The notes beneath the pieces were generated by a model that was given only the letters and a program-made list of their open reading frames with translations, was not told the DNA's origin and searched no databases. The position numbers and the translations under genes were made by a program. Source: JAHELQ01 sp964491915 (lineage in GTDB: Bacteria > Acidobacteriota > Aminicenantia > UBA2199). Taken from it: a DNA stretch of 64,000 bases. Location of the stretch: NCBI GenBank assembly GCA_964491915.1, contig CAZBHS010000004.1, positions 1 to 64,000 on the forward strand, written 5' to 3'. This document shows positions 32,901 through 39,125 of the stretch, in pieces (within the stretch, counting starts at the first letter, position 1; every line of letters starts with the position of its first letter).

Positions 32901-34224
32901 GCGGGAGCGGCCTGCTGCCCTCGACGCCTCCAATTACCGGCGATTGCTGTCGGACGACAATTTTTTCAAAATGCAACCGTGGCCTGTGTTTGTCAACAAT
33001 GAAATGGCGAAAGAAATGGAGACCGCCACCATGTCGGTGTTCAAGCTGATCCGGGATATTCCCCGGCGGTTGTTCGACAATGATACCGCCCGCATGAGCG
33101 CCTATTACCAGTTGCCGGAGTCCATGATCGCCATTCAGGCGGACGGAATAATAAAGCCGCATTACGACCGTCTTCTGGCCCGGGGCGATTATGTTCTTTC
33201 ACCCGAAGGATTCAAATGTATCGAGTATAATGTTTTGGCCAACCTGGGGGGCTTGCAGATCCCTCACTGGGAGCAATTGTATCTCGATAACCCCATCATC
33301 GGGGACTTTGTAAAGCAATCGGACATCCAATTAAAGCAAAACCGCTTGTTGCCTCTCTTTTTCCGCAATTTGGTGGAAAGCGCCCTGGAATTCAATAAGG
33401 AACCGGGAGATGAGATGAATCTGGCCATTGTGTTTCAGGATTATGACGAAAATCAAGGGGGCCCCGATTCATTTCTCAGAGAATACCTGGATGATGTCTA
33501 TCGACAAGAATTGCGGAATTTTGGAGGCAAACGGGACGGCAGAGTCGTGGTGTGCGATTTTACTCATTTGACCGTCCGCCACGATGGGCTTTACTATAAT
33601 GATAAAAAGATCTGTATCGCGGTGGAAATGTATGGCGGGACCGTTCCGCCGGACATCCTCAATCTATTTAAAAACCGGTCGCTAGCGCTTTTTAACGGTC
33701 CGGTCACCGGCCTGTTGACCAATAAATTGAATCTGGCGCTCCTATCGGAAAATCAGGAAAATCCATTGTTCACACCGGAAGAGCGACAAACCATCGCTAA
33801 ATATATCCCCTGGAGCCGGAGTTTGGTCAGAGGCATATCCACAACCTATGATGGAAAGACTGTCGATCTGGAGGATTTTGTTCTTCGCCAAAAAGACCGG
33901 TTGGTCATGAAGCCCGCCTCCCGCTTTGGGGGCGCCGGAGTGACCATCGGCAAAAACACCGAACCCGAAGAATGGAAGGCGCTGCTCCAGCAGGCATTCA
34001 ACGAGAAACGCTGGTTGGCGCAGGAATATCATGGGTCCTATCCCTGGATGTTCCAGTCGGGAGATCGCGGCGTCGAACCCCACGATATTGTGTGGGGCTT
34101 CTTCGCTTTCGGCCCCTACTATGGCGGCGGGTGTGTACGGTTGCTCCCTCGGAGCAACCGGTCCGGCGTGATCAATGTTCACCAGGGCGCCACCTCTTCC
34201 ATGGTATTTGAAGTGGATGAATGA
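20941..34224 (+). CDS. Terminal NRPS A-T-(C-A-T)x3-TE with fused ATP-grasp-like domain (P4)
   Basis: A 4427-residue synthetase starting directly with an A domain (1-490), then T ~540, C 597-1040, A 1060-1553, T ~1605, C 1660-2087, A 2100-2597, T ~2645, C 2698-3130, A 3150-3640, T ~3690 (GGNSLTV instead of GGHS), thioesterase 3743-3960 and an ATP-grasp-like region ~3980-4427. Pocket residues: A1 DGQHLGVVN, unassigned; A2 DVWHFSLVD, a known Ser code; A3 DGFFLGVVF, one step from the Ile code DGFFLGVVY; A4 DANNIGQID, unassigned. All four A3 loops keep TGxPKG and all three C domains keep HHxxxDG. The first A domain needs a C domain in trans, which the tails of P2 and P3 supply. The start has GGGAGG ~9 bp upstream and lies 17 bp after P3. 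It ends the assembly line. Confidence 0.95.
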   Translation: MIIKKFLTQVERTPEAVAVKTIRESATYRQLYRYGCRVADAFPPGMTGERAALLFPHGIDMIASLVGSCMNGTVFVPLDRTYPEHRLVYMLKNSGARVLLTNSPNHSQAERLVRQLEEPVMILCIDRLPEGGKEIEPPALDLDPGSLAYILYTSGSTGLPKGVKQTRENLLYYVRNWIQRFSLQPGDRMTFLTAFSHDGAQQDIWSALLSGSTLYPFNIKQQADSRRLAEWAREERITVWHSVPTLFRFFTDSLSPDDRFDDLRWILLGGEPLRDRDIEVFDRYFPTAGLANVYGQTESSVNSIWAHRAGDSARLGELGEPLDNTELLLVNDDGEIVDDIGSGEIVVACPHIAPGYWQNGGASEDTFTEDPDLGRLYWTGDLGGLKGSGAIEILGRRDFQVKIRGFRVETGEIESSLLRHDSVAEAVVQCRTDRQGEPFLCAYFVPSSEQAGVELDTLRQFLNRFLPDYMVPAQFVSLEQMPLTPNGKINRQALPDPASFEDERPKTPPVSPTEEALAVIWAGELKIGVSDIYRESNFFELGGHSLKGVNVIAKVHRALKAKLELEDIFLYPQLYELAGHIDGSGKESYQSIPMAPPRPYYRASSQQRRLFFLQQMAPESTAYNLPDLFEFNGRLDPEKIAAVFRQLPRRHDSLRTSFRLQEDQPVQVIEPEADVPFEIHDFTAIEEDNPAKNEHVRRIVSEFVRPFQLDTAPLMRAALLSLPGGRQLFLVDAHHIIADGLSLEIFYNEFHALYDGKTLPPQRLQYKDYSEWLHQDGRSERLLKQQEFWLTQFSGEIPVLRLPTDFTRPAVRGFDGGKLRFSFDPRLSNRLLGFSSDKGTTLYMVLLAIVNILLHKLSRQEDIVVGTPVAGRQHEDVRNIIGMFVNTLPLRSFPAKEKRFSSLLREIRQFTIRAFDNQDYPFEDLVEKAAVQRDTSRSPLFDVMFGLHNQSSVLVDDAGHPQDLKLAIPGFQKHIAKFDLTLHAIEGNDSLMFSLEYSAQLFKIATVERFVRYFEAIAREVSENPELELRDIDILSPNEKQRLVVEFNNTAAPYPADKTIYEIFEEQAGQTPDRIALAAESQLSYRGLLTQAKTIARYLREQGAGPGSIVPFVMDRSIEMMTVIYGIVASGAAYLPIVPSMPAQRISLILADCGARLLLTSRCFAGEYRFDGEKIYVEDIDGHDEYYETKLQAAGSCDPLYVIYTSGSTGTPKGVVVENRPVVNRLWWMQQTYPLVAGDVLLQKTTVMFDVSVWELFWWSLAGARLALLGAGQEKFPESICSAIAGFGATVIHFVPSMLLAFLRYLEDSPGSVAGCISLNRVFASGEALEASHVQAFNALLAKNGNTHLTNLYGPTEATVDVSYFDCPLDTVPDSVPIGVPINNTALLVMDGNELLPAGVQGELWIGGDQLARGYLNRPELTAEKFVHVDAGDGSRRYYRTGDLACRREDGNIQYLGRIDHQVKLRGFRIEPGEIQHCLLRHEAVDEALVTVAGDSTGDPVLTAYLVLRDAGEEAIPAIRDSLSEQLPAYMIPTFFMPLDEFPLTNSGKIDRRALPLPAATGSTEDKIPVSGPWEEKLAHLWAEVLGLDIQSIGATGNFFRLGGHSLKATVLASYIHRDFDVRLPLPQIFKTPTIRGLANYIQSAAKQRFHQIHPAAPSDAYPLSSAQKRMYILQQMDGDGTVYHIPQVVPINQKIDPATVRQTLRRITERHESFRTSFHMLDGEPKQTVHPQVEIDLDYYDQSELPDNSAGNAAAIMNRFIRPFDLTAPPLLRVALVKLETERFLLLADMHHIISDGVSMDILVRDFLDFYNGVEPQPLRLQYKDFAVWQNSESTRALLTDQESFWLERLNGELPVLDLPLDYTRPAVQDFSGDAVSFEIGEGPLGELRSLASANDATLFMALLTVTYCWLFFLSRQEDIIVGSPVAGRSHADCAGIIGMFVNTLALRAMPSAGKSFLTLLQEVRDGALEALDNQDYPFEELVDRVGTGRDAGRNPLFDVMFALHEGGEDDGDAAPVFGNAVARFDLTVTALVLPARIKVTVEYGTRLFRRQSIDLFCRLFSQVADSVANDPHRALARLDITSRADKDRLLHEFNDNAAPFPAECSIPAIFNRQVELFSHRTALVWDANHHLSYKELDRNASLLAARLAAKGVTEQSIVALAAGRGEAMMSGILGILKAGCAYLPIDPEYPAARITFMLHDSAASLAVTAGDDLPLLEGIDIVGHGRADSCEPAPPEVDMPDRVHHPDNPAYIIYTSGTTGKPKGTLATHRNAIRVVKNTNYIELFETDRLLQLSSFAFDGSVFDIFGALLNGACLLLLSKEEILSARTLCQTIQRRQTTVFFVTTALFNTLVDLDLQSLKGVRRILFGGERVSVDHARRALAYLGADTVIHVYGPTETTVFATYYPLRGIEERSLTVPIGGPVANTSIYVLSKSLTLLPIGVPGELYIGGPGLARGYLNRPELTAEKFVPDPFDSDGRLYASGDLGRFLEGGDVEFIGRIDQQLKIRGFRIEPAEIQRHLLNLEQIRDAVVVPCKDSHGETFLAAYIVGDEDPDAQAVRRRLQSSLPDYMIPSAIIPIPTIPLNANGKVDRSALPLPRLIASDAVTPPRSRLEEQLREIWAAILGLETEVIGIDSGFFDIGGHSLRATVLAAKIQTHVGVKIPLTEIFRNPTIRGIASFLKQAAPANDDGPRAVEKREYYPLASEQKRMYLIQAMNPGSTLYNMPYPMLLNQPLGMDRVRNIFVALIQRHESLRTGFEIHHGEPVQIVQDEVDFAVESLDDILSDEDAINRFVRPFQMSEAPLLRVALGARNDGKEILLVDMHHIISDGTTFGILLRDFSRLAGGERLPRLPLQYKDYACWQQTRLESPAGALQEEYWLKEFSGELPVLDLPLDHPRAPRPSSRGKSVEFAIPPDVTASLRGVAGALNISVFMMSLGLLNILLATLSGQDDIVVGTVTAGREYDQLSSVAGMFVNTLPLRNFPRLESPCVDFLEETGRRTLRAFENQDVQFDHLLERLAIDNRDGRHPLFDVMISMQNIDMPLLEPGDSEFESMPVENRPQQAKFDLTFRVGESADQLFYSCVYRDSLWESAFIERFCRYFTNICEQVAKNPRQDIGSIDMLSQEERQWILFELNDTDADMPAHPVLWRLFHERAKSMPDAVAMAAPLLPPADYRLEHQVTYNWLLERSNALSAILQTQGAGPDRIVAVCTRRTVEMAAAILGVLRAGAAYLPIDASCPRQRMEFLLRDSGATIVVTDSAAGGRLEDLDARPLCIKMDEIDNGNVNGAEESFGSEPHHLAYVIYTSGSTGLPKGVLVENRNAVNTVQWFRERYNLGNRERILQLTRITFDASVNQIFGALFSGSRLCVADLDRMEGLHRLRRDIQRQRVTLVNFVPRLLAELFTGGAPLGDVDTVISGGESLEAGLKNRLLEAGYRVDNQYGPTEATIDALAEECGPESVTLGRPIANTQCYVLDRMLRLCAPGVAGELCVAGAGVARGYLNNPELTDRLFVDNPFGKGKMYRTGDVCRVTDDGRFQFVGRADRQVKIRGNRVELGEIEAMLQEHESIKEVAVAARTGPDSQPVLIAYAVPVPNHDDEKLEDSWRQWLVGKAPSYMIPDYFMTIEKIPLTANGKLDANALPEPDIDTCDGFIEPSTPAQKTLAAIWKKTLKRKQVGVDDDFFQIGGNSLTVLVLIGGIHDAFGVDWPLTRIFQTPVLKDQAALLAGDSTQSVLEEPGLLINKQREQYLFCFPPGIGYGMSYMQLGTYLDDIALYAFDYIDEPDIMDRYVSTIQRHQPEGPIILLGYSAGGKPAIEVAGLLEKRGRDVSDIILLDCYSRRQEPDPEEVAELDRAMILDLRAAMQKYGLEFMQERVIDTMNSYKAFHKNLSLKGTVNAVIHLIQANDAAKGSEGWSRFSNHPQRDYRGYGIHREMLAYGSIEKNSAIIKSILSSRSTMAAADFHLTSQMMDSHRVLSSTAALFLEFVRERPAALDASNYRRLLSDDNFFKMQPWPVFVNNEMAKEMETATMSVFKLIRDIPRRLFDNDTARMSAYYQLPESMIAIQADGIIKPHYDRLLARGDYVLSPEGFKCIEYNVLANLGGLQIPHWEQLYLDNPIIGDFVKQSDIQLKQNRLLPLFFRNLVESALEFNKEPGDEMNLAIVFQDYDENQGGPDSFLREYLDDVYRQELRNFGGKRDGRVVVCDFTHLTVRHDGLYYNDKKICIAVEMYGGTVPPDILNLFKNRSLALFNGPVTGLLTNKLNLALLSENQENPLFTPEERQTIAKYIPWSRSLVRGISTTYDGKTVDLEDFVLRQKDRLVMKPASRFGGAGVTIGKNTEPEEWKALLQQAFNEKRWLAQEYHGSYPWMFQSGDRGVEPHDIVWGFFAFGPYYGGGCVRLLPRSNRSGVINVHQGATSSMVFEVDE
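32160..32820 (+). other. Type I thioesterase domain of P4
   Basis: An alpha/beta-hydrolase segment after the last carrier protein, opening with FCFPPGIGYGMSY and carrying the nucleophile elbow GYSAGG (GxSxG). A later IQANDA fits the acid strand, and GIHREML is the likely catalytic His region. Release as a free acid or a macrocycle cannot be told from sequence. It is internal, with about 450 residues after it, whereas these domains usually end the polypeptide. Confidence 0.85.
32890..34224 (+). other. ATP-grasp-like (circularly permuted type) domain fused after the thioesterase
   Basis: The last ~450 residues of P4 are not an NRPS core domain. YVLSPEGFKCIEYNVLANLG recalls the substrate-binding half, and RLVMKPASRFGGAGVTIG recalls the Lys/Gly-rich nucleotide loop, of circularly permuted ATP-grasp ligases (glutathionylspermidine-synthase-like and CP_ATPgrasp families). 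The end (NVHQGATSS) also fits. Such enzymes join a carboxylate to an amine via an acyl phosphate, so the domain could cap the released peptide with an amine or second amino acid. The family call rests on motif resemblance only. Confidence 0.58.
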
Positions 34225-34245
34225 TTTAAAGGAGCAAAAAAAATA

Positions 34246-35349
34246 ATGAGGGATATAATGGAAAGTAACTTAACGAACATTAAAGCAAGTCCGGCCGTTC
34301 AATCGTTCAATGAATGGGATCCTTTGGAGGAGGTGATCGTCGGCGTGGTTGACGGAGCCGCCGTTCCCCAGTGGGATGTGACTCTGGAGGCTACAATGCC
34401 TGCCGATCAAAAGGATTTCTACCGGAAGAATGGGGGGAAACCGTTTCCGCGAGAAAGAGTCGAGGCTGCGAAAAAAGACCTGGATGAATTCGTTCACATT
34501 CTGGAAGCGGAGGGCGTCACTGTGCGTAGGCCTGAAGCCCTGGATCACTCGAGGCCATTCTCTACACAGGATTGGCAATCGCCCGGAGGCCTTTATGCCG
34601 CCATGCCGCGGGATATTTTATTGGTGGTGGGGGATGAAATCATCGAAGCCCCTATGTGTTGGCGTTCCCGGTATCACGAAATCGACGCCTACCGGCCCTT
34701 GATCAAGGAATACTTCCAAAAGGGCGCCCGCTGGACCACAGCCCCCAAACCGCAGTTGAGCGATGAGCTCTTCAATTATGACTATCGCGAGCCATTGGAT
34801 GGGGAGCCTGTGGATTACGCCATCACGGAATTCGAACCGACCTTCGATGCCGCCGATTTTATCAAATGCGGTAGAGATATCCTGGTGCAACGCAGCCATG
34901 TCACCAACGCGTTCGGTATCCAATGGTTGCGCCGCCATCTCGGCGACCGCTACACCATCCACGAAATCGAAGTGAATGACAGTCATCCGATGCATATCGA
35001 CGCCACCATCATGCCTCTATGCCCCGGGAAATTATTGGTGAACCGGGACCGTTTGAAAAAGATCCCGAAAATGTTCGAACACTGGGATGTGATGTACGCC
35101 CCGGCCCCGTGCATGCCGGAGAGCCATCTCCTTTACATGACCAGTCGTTGGATCAATATGAATGTACTGATGCTGGACCACGAGCGGGTCATCGTTGAAA
35201 AAAGTGAAGCCTCCATTATCAAAGCCTTCAAGGCATTCGGCTTCAAACCGATTCCCTGCTCCTTTACAAATTTCAACACCTTCGGCGGCTCGTTTCATTG
35301 TGCCACAGTGGATATACGGCGCCGCGGCCCTTTGAAATCGTATACTTGA
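34246..35349 (+). CDS. Glycine-type amidinotransferase (AGAT-like)
   Basis: A 367-residue member of the arginine:glycine amidinotransferase family, which moves the amidino group of arginine to an amine and leaves a guanidino group and ornithine. Family signatures are EPTFDAADFIKCGRDI (197-212), RSHVTNAFGIQWLRRH, a catalytic His in HPMHIDAT (His250) and the nucleophile Cys352 in GGSFHCATVDIRRRG. Human AGAT is 423 residues with a mitochondrial targeting region; the shorter length is normal for bacterial enzymes. The ATG lies ~12 bp after AAAGGAG and 21 bp after P4, so it is almost surely co-transcribed. An alternative ATG lies 12 bp further in. In this context it probably guanidinylates a precursor amino acid or an amine side chain of the peptide. 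The acceptor is unknown. Confidence 0.9.
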   Translation: MRDIMESNLTNIKASPAVQSFNEWDPLEEVIVGVVDGAAVPQWDVTLEATMPADQKDFYRKNGGKPFPRERVEAAKKDLDEFVHILEAEGVTVRRPEALDHSRPFSTQDWQSPGGLYAAMPRDILLVVGDEIIEAPMCWRSRYHEIDAYRPLIKEYFQKGARWTTAPKPQLSDELFNYDYREPLDGEPVDYAITEFEPTFDAADFIKCGRDILVQRSHVTNAFGIQWLRRHLGDRYTIHEIEVNDSHPMHIDATIMPLCPGKLLVNRDRLKKIPKMFEHWDVMYAPAPCMPESHLLYMTSRWINMNVLMLDHERVIVEKSEASIIKAFKAFGFKPIPCSFTNFNTFGGSFHCATVDIRRRGPLKSYT

Positions 35350-35371
35350 CGGGTGAGTCATAATTTTAAGC

Positions 35372-35391
35372 GGCGATCGCCTTTTTTTTTT
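35372..35391 (+). terminator. Weak terminator candidate after the NRPS operon
   Basis: A short palindrome, GGCGATCGCC, is followed at once by ten T. The stem is only three to four pairs with a GATC loop, so it is weak, but it sits 22 bp after the amidinotransferase stop and just before a clear promoter, where an operon end is expected. Confidence 0.35.
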
Positions 35392-35418
35392 GAATAAAAT
35401 GAGCCGATTGGTTATAAT
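35390..35418 (+). promoter_or_regulatory. Sigma-70-type promoter for the DUF5916 gene
   Basis: TTGAAT and a perfect TATAAT are separated by 17 bp, upstream of the exported DUF5916 gene with a leader of about 65 bp. This suggests that the gene is transcribed apart from the NRPS operon. Confidence 0.6.
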
Positions 35419-35490
35419 GAAAACTAAAATAAACAAAAACCGCGCGACTGGTCGAGTTCATCAAGCCAGGCAAAGGAGGCGCTAGCAGAC

Positions 35491-37767
35491 ATGAGATTTG
35501 ATTACCTGGGAAAAAGAATTCTTGAACGTGTTGCAATTATAATCATATTAATGTTATTCATTACAACCGGGCAGATGGCGACGGCGAAAAAAAACGGTTC
35601 GTTTCCCCCGGCCGAACAGTACCGGGCAATCCCCACTGATGATGAAATCAAGGTGGACGGCCACTTGAAAGAAGAGATCTGGAGGCAAGCGGAGATCATT
35701 GATTTACCCTTCGAATGGTTCCCCGGCGACAACATACCGGCGCCGGTGAAGACCCAATGCCTGGTGGTCTACAGTCATCGCAAGTTGTATATCGCGTTTC
35801 GCTGCTTTGATCCTGAACCGGCGAAAATCCGCGCCCATCTCATGGATCGCGATTCTTTCGATACTCTTGTGTCCGACGATCATGTCAGTATCATGATCGA
35901 TCCTTTCAACGACGAACGGCGTGGCTTTCAGTTCCGCGTCAATCCCCTGGGGGTTCAGGCGGACGCAATATACAGCGAGCTCGAAGGTTACGAGGATTTT
36001 TCGTGGGACGCCATTTGGGCCTCCGCCGGAAGGATTACTTCCGGCGGGTATACATTGGAAGTGGCGATCCCCTTCAACCAATTACGGTTCCCCAAAGGGA
36101 CGGCTGAAAAAACATGGGGCTTTATCATCGAGCGCTCCTATCCCCGTAATGTGCGCCACCGCATGACCTCCCATGTGCGGGACCGCAATATCGCCTGCGT
36201 CCTGTGCCAGGCCAATAAAATCAATGGCTTCGCGGATATTTCCCCCGGCCGTAACCTTGAATTCGGCCCTACGGTCACCATGAGCCGGACCGACCAGCGG
36301 GACGTGTTTCCCGGCGTCCCAATGAACAATGGCGATGTCAAATTCGAGCCCGGAATCTCGGCCCGCTGGGGCATTACTCCCAACCTGCAACTAAACGCAA
36401 CTGTCAACCCCGATTTTTCCCATGTGGAAGCCGACGCCGCTCAATTGGATGTCAATACCCGTTTCGCCCTCCAGTTCGCCGAGAAACGGCCCTTCTTCCT
36501 GGAAGGCGCCGATTTTTTTACCACTCCTCTCGAAGCGGTGTTTACCCGTACTGTGAGCGATCCAAAATGGGGAGCCAAATTGACCGGTAAAATGGGGAAA
36601 AACGCCCTGGGCTTTTTTACCACCATAGACCGGCTCAACAATCTGATTTTTCCCTCCAACCAGTATTCGCTGGCCACATCCATGGCGCAGGACGTTTTGG
36701 GCGGGGTTTTTCGCTATCGTCGCGACATCGGCAAAAGTTCCACCCTCGGCGTCCTGTACGCCGGTAGGACGGCAGATGATTACCATAACCATGTGGTGGG
36801 CGCCGACGCCTTCTTCCGCCTATCCAATAAAAAAAACATCAACATCCAGTTCCTTCACTCCAATACTCTCTACCCCGGCTCTATCGCCAATGAATACGGC
36901 CAGCCGGAGGGAGAATTCGGCGGCAACGCGTTTAAGTTTGATTTTATGCATGTGAACCGCGATGTGGTGTATGGCTTCGAATACGCCGATCTGGGAGAGG
37001 ATTTCAGGGCCGACTCCGGCTTTATGCCGCGGGTGGATTTCAGACGGATGCGGGGCTTTGTCCAACCGATCCTGTGGGGCAAGAAAGGGGGCTGGTATGA
37101 TCGCCTTTCAGTTTTTGTCCAGGGCGAACGGATCTCGGACCATGACGGCAATCTCACCGACAGCAACCTGCTATTTGCCCTCAACTATCACGGCCCCATG
37201 CAAAGTATCGGCTTTGTCCGTTACGAAATCCGCAAAGAATTATACGCCGGCACGGAGTATGACCTCGATAACGCCAGTTTATTCATTGAAATACAACCCC
37301 TGGGCGGATTCCGCTGTTATTGTTATGGACAAATCGGCGATTGGATCGACTACGCCAACCTTCGCCAGGCAGAGACGGTTGTGTTGAATCCCGGCTTCGA
37401 ATGGGGCATCGGCAAACACCTGAACCTAAATATCAATCACATATATGAACACTTATTCCGCGGCGACGACCAGATCTACACCGCCAATCTCACCCAGGGA
37501 CGCATCGTTTACAACTTCAATGTCAGGACATTTGTCCGGGCTATCCTCCAATACACCGACATTCAACGGAATACAGACCTCTACGGCTCCCCGGTGGATC
37601 CTTCCACCCGCGCCCTGTTCATGCAGTTTTTATTCTCCTACAAGCTCAATCCCCAAACAGTCTTATTTTTGGGATATTCGGACAATCAAATGGGATATCG
37701 GGGGATCGATCTCATCCGCAAAGACAGGACGTTCTTTTTGAAGATCGGCTATGCGGTGGTGTTATAA
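35491..37767 (+). CDS. Exported DUF5916 / CBM9-like outer-membrane protein
   Basis: A 758-residue protein with an N-terminal hydrophobic stretch (AIIIILMLFITTGQMATA) that fits a signal peptide or anchor. Residues ~45-230 match a family 9 carbohydrate-binding-like fold with the features DDEIKVDGHLKEEIW, DDHVSIMIDPFND and YTLEVAIPFNQLRF. The remainder (from ~260; GRNLEFGPTVTMSRTD, FFLEGADFFTTP) looks like the DUF5916 beta-barrel with alternating aromatic strands and ends with a typical barrel strand (TFFLKIGYAVVL). These proteins are common in Bacteroidetes and Acidobacteria, probably in the outer membrane, and their function is not established. AAGGAGG lies ahead of the ATG. Its place between the NRPS operon and a RiPP precursor is suggestive of export or uptake, but nothing in the sequence proves that role. 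Confidence 0.82.
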   Translation: MRFDYLGKRILERVAIIIILMLFITTGQMATAKKNGSFPPAEQYRAIPTDDEIKVDGHLKEEIWRQAEIIDLPFEWFPGDNIPAPVKTQCLVVYSHRKLYIAFRCFDPEPAKIRAHLMDRDSFDTLVSDDHVSIMIDPFNDERRGFQFRVNPLGVQADAIYSELEGYEDFSWDAIWASAGRITSGGYTLEVAIPFNQLRFPKGTAEKTWGFIIERSYPRNVRHRMTSHVRDRNIACVLCQANKINGFADISPGRNLEFGPTVTMSRTDQRDVFPGVPMNNGDVKFEPGISARWGITPNLQLNATVNPDFSHVEADAAQLDVNTRFALQFAEKRPFFLEGADFFTTPLEAVFTRTVSDPKWGAKLTGKMGKNALGFFTTIDRLNNLIFPSNQYSLATSMAQDVLGGVFRYRRDIGKSSTLGVLYAGRTADDYHNHVVGADAFFRLSNKKNINIQFLHSNTLYPGSIANEYGQPEGEFGGNAFKFDFMHVNRDVVYGFEYADLGEDFRADSGFMPRVDFRRMRGFVQPILWGKKGGWYDRLSVFVQGERISDHDGNLTDSNLLFALNYHGPMQSIGFVRYEIRKELYAGTEYDLDNASLFIEIQPLGGFRCYCYGQIGDWIDYANLRQAETVVLNPGFEWGIGKHLNLNINHIYEHLFRGDDQIYTANLTQGRIVYNFNVRTFVRAILQYTDIQRNTDLYGSPVDPSTRALFMQFLFSYKLNPQTVLFLGYSDNQMGYRGIDLIRKDRTFFLKIGYAVVL

Positions 37768-37794
37768 AATTTTTGCACATAAAAAGGAGAAAAG

Positions 37795-38001
37795 ATGAGA
37801 ACAAAAACATTTGACAAACGCTTCAACCTAAAAAAACAGACAGTGGCCCACCTAAACCGGGAAGACATGCTTAAAGTGTTCGCCGGTCTCGGCGGCGACG
37901 TGACCGAAACGGATACCTGTACGGAAAGTTGTCCCAATTCTTGCATACGTACTCTTTGCAACGAAGAACGGACCAAAGCCGACTGCCCCCTGACTGTGTA
38001 A
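37795..38001 (+). CDS. Orphan class I lanthipeptide-like RiPP precursor
   Basis: A 68-residue peptide with a strong ribosome site (AAAAAGGAGAAAAG) 27 bp after the DUF5916 gene. The N-terminal half (FNLKKQTVAHLNREDMLKVF) resembles the leader of Bacteroidetes/Acidobacteria class I lanthipeptide and 'GG' natural-product precursors (LNKKTIAxLN). GLGGD marks a likely cleavage site. The C-terminal part is rich in Thr/Ser and Cys (TETDTCTESCPNSCIRTLC and a fifth Cys near the end), the composition of a lanthionine or disulfide-rich core. No LanB, LanC, LanM or peptidase-transporter gene is in the window, so any maturation enzymes must lie elsewhere. The peptide at 58133 shares leader style and core start. 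That it is a modified product is inference. Confidence 0.72.
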   Translation: MRTKTFDKRFNLKKQTVAHLNREDMLKVFAGLGGDVTETDTCTESCPNSCIRTLCNEERTKADCPLTV

Positions 38002-38012
38002 CTTATTGAAAT

Positions 38013-38040
38013 GGGCGCTGGAGATCCCAGCGCCCCTGTT
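38013..38040. terminator. Hairpin between convergent genes
   Basis: A perfect 9-bp stem, GGGCGCTGG and CCAGCGCCC with loop AGATC, lies between the RiPP precursor (+) and the NTF2-like gene (-), which converge. The T-run after it is short (CTGTTT), so it could stop transcription from either side with moderate strength. Confidence 0.55.
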
Positions 38041-38046
38041 TCGACA

Positions 38047-38511
38047 TCAGGGTTGGGGGGGGACCAGGCCGTACAATTGCGCAAGTCCCATCGGATTGGA
38101 GCAGAAAAAATGCAAATGCGTTAATTCCAGCTCATTACCCTGTTTGACCCGCAAATCATACATTGCCACTCCATCGATGTCCAACAAAAGGCCGTTGGTG
38201 GGGCGATCGTAATATTTAAGATCCAGGCGAGTGGTTACTCTCATAAAATCATTGTCGATAGCTTTTTCCAGGGGATTTAGTATCTCTATCACCTTCTTGC
38301 TGCCTTCAACCAAAAATCCTTTCCAGTGCTCACGGTCAAATTGCGGATACGGCGGGACTCCGAAATAGGCGATGGATTGAAAATCTTCGCTGTAGAAATC
38401 ATCCAACTTGCAGATGGTCTCCATGTCGTGAGCATTGTGGTTGTAGCATTCGTAATAGGCGTGCATAAAATCTTCAATCTTTTTGTAATTGAAATTTTGT
38501 TTAGCGCTCAT
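38047..38511 (-). CDS. NTF2/SnoaL-like protein
   Basis: A 154-residue protein of the NTF2/SnoaL-like cone fold. The N-terminal helix region (FMHAYYECYNHNAHDMETIC) and a central YSEDFQSIAYFG element are typical, with a C-terminal sheet (LELTHLHFFCSN). Members act as small isomerases, cyclases or hydrolases, or only bind ligands; the active residues are too variable to name a reaction. It has no signal peptide. AAGGAG sits ahead of the ATG. It could tailor a natural product of the neighbouring clusters, but its orientation is opposite and the link is only by position. Confidence 0.68.
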   Translation of the reverse strand: MSAKQNFNYKKIEDFMHAYYECYNHNAHDMETICKLDDFYSEDFQSIAYFGVPPYPQFDREHWKGFLVEGSKKVIEILNPLEKAIDNDFMRVTTRLDLKYYDRPTNGLLLDIDGVAMYDLRVKQGNELELTHLHFFCSNPMGLAQLYGLVPPQP

Positions 38512-38576
38512 TCAGTTTACTCCTTTTCTTTTTTAGTTCTATTTGTATAATACTGAATAATTTGATAAATGTTTAG

Positions 38577-39053
38577 TTAGTTCTCATCCATTGCCGCCGC
38601 AAAGCGCTCGATCTCCCCTTTATCGATTTTAAACACGCTTTCCGTCACGCCGGCGATCTTTTGAATGATTTTCCGCTCGAGAAAATTCATCCGCTCAAAA
38701 TTGAAAGCCCCCCCGAAAATGCCTGTGGCGGAAGCATGCTTGCGCAATTCCTCAGGAAAGGCGTTCTCAAATTGCTGTTGCGCCTGTTTTTCCTCCATGC
38801 AACACACATAGAGGCCGGTCCGCTTCTCCAGCAACACGTCCATATTTTTTTCAATAAACTTTCTCACCTGCGATTGTATCTTGCCCACATGAATCGATCC
38901 GCCGAGAATCACCGTGTCAAACTGCGATAGATCGGGCTTGCGGTCCTTTTTCAAGTTAACGAGCGTCACCTCGCCCTCGAGCTGCTCTTTAAGAGTATGG
39001 GCCGCCTCTTCCGTACATCCGTGCCTGGTACAATATGCAATTAAAATGTTCAT
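38577..39053 (-). CDS. Flavodoxin-domain protein (HemG-like)
   Basis: A 158-residue flavodoxin-fold protein, cytoplasmic. The FMN phosphate loop appears at the N-terminus (ILIAYCTRHGCTEEAA, a T/S-x-T-G-x-T-like loop), followed by FDTVILGGSIHVGKIQ, the usual second flavin-binding stretch. Size and pattern fit the flavodoxin_5 group, which includes the protoporphyrinogen oxidase HemG, but menaquinone-dependent activity cannot be assumed. A weak AAGGA lies 7 bp before the ATG, and the upstream sequence contains a short direct repeat (TATCCTTATATCCTTA). It lies between the NTF2-like gene and cstA on the same strand, with gaps of 65-72 bp, so an operon is possible. Confidence 0.8.
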   Translation of the reverse strand: MNILIAYCTRHGCTEEAAHTLKEQLEGEVTLVNLKKDRKPDLSQFDTVILGGSIHVGKIQSQVRKFIEKNMDVLLEKRTGLYVCCMEEKQAQQQFENAFPEELRKHASATGIFGGAFNFERMNFLERKIIQKIAGVTESVFKIDKGEIERFAAAMDEN

Positions 39054-39125
39054 CTTTATATCCTTATATCCTTAAGTCACAATTTTTCACTTTTTCCACC
39101 CCAATGTCAAGGGCAAATCCTGAAT

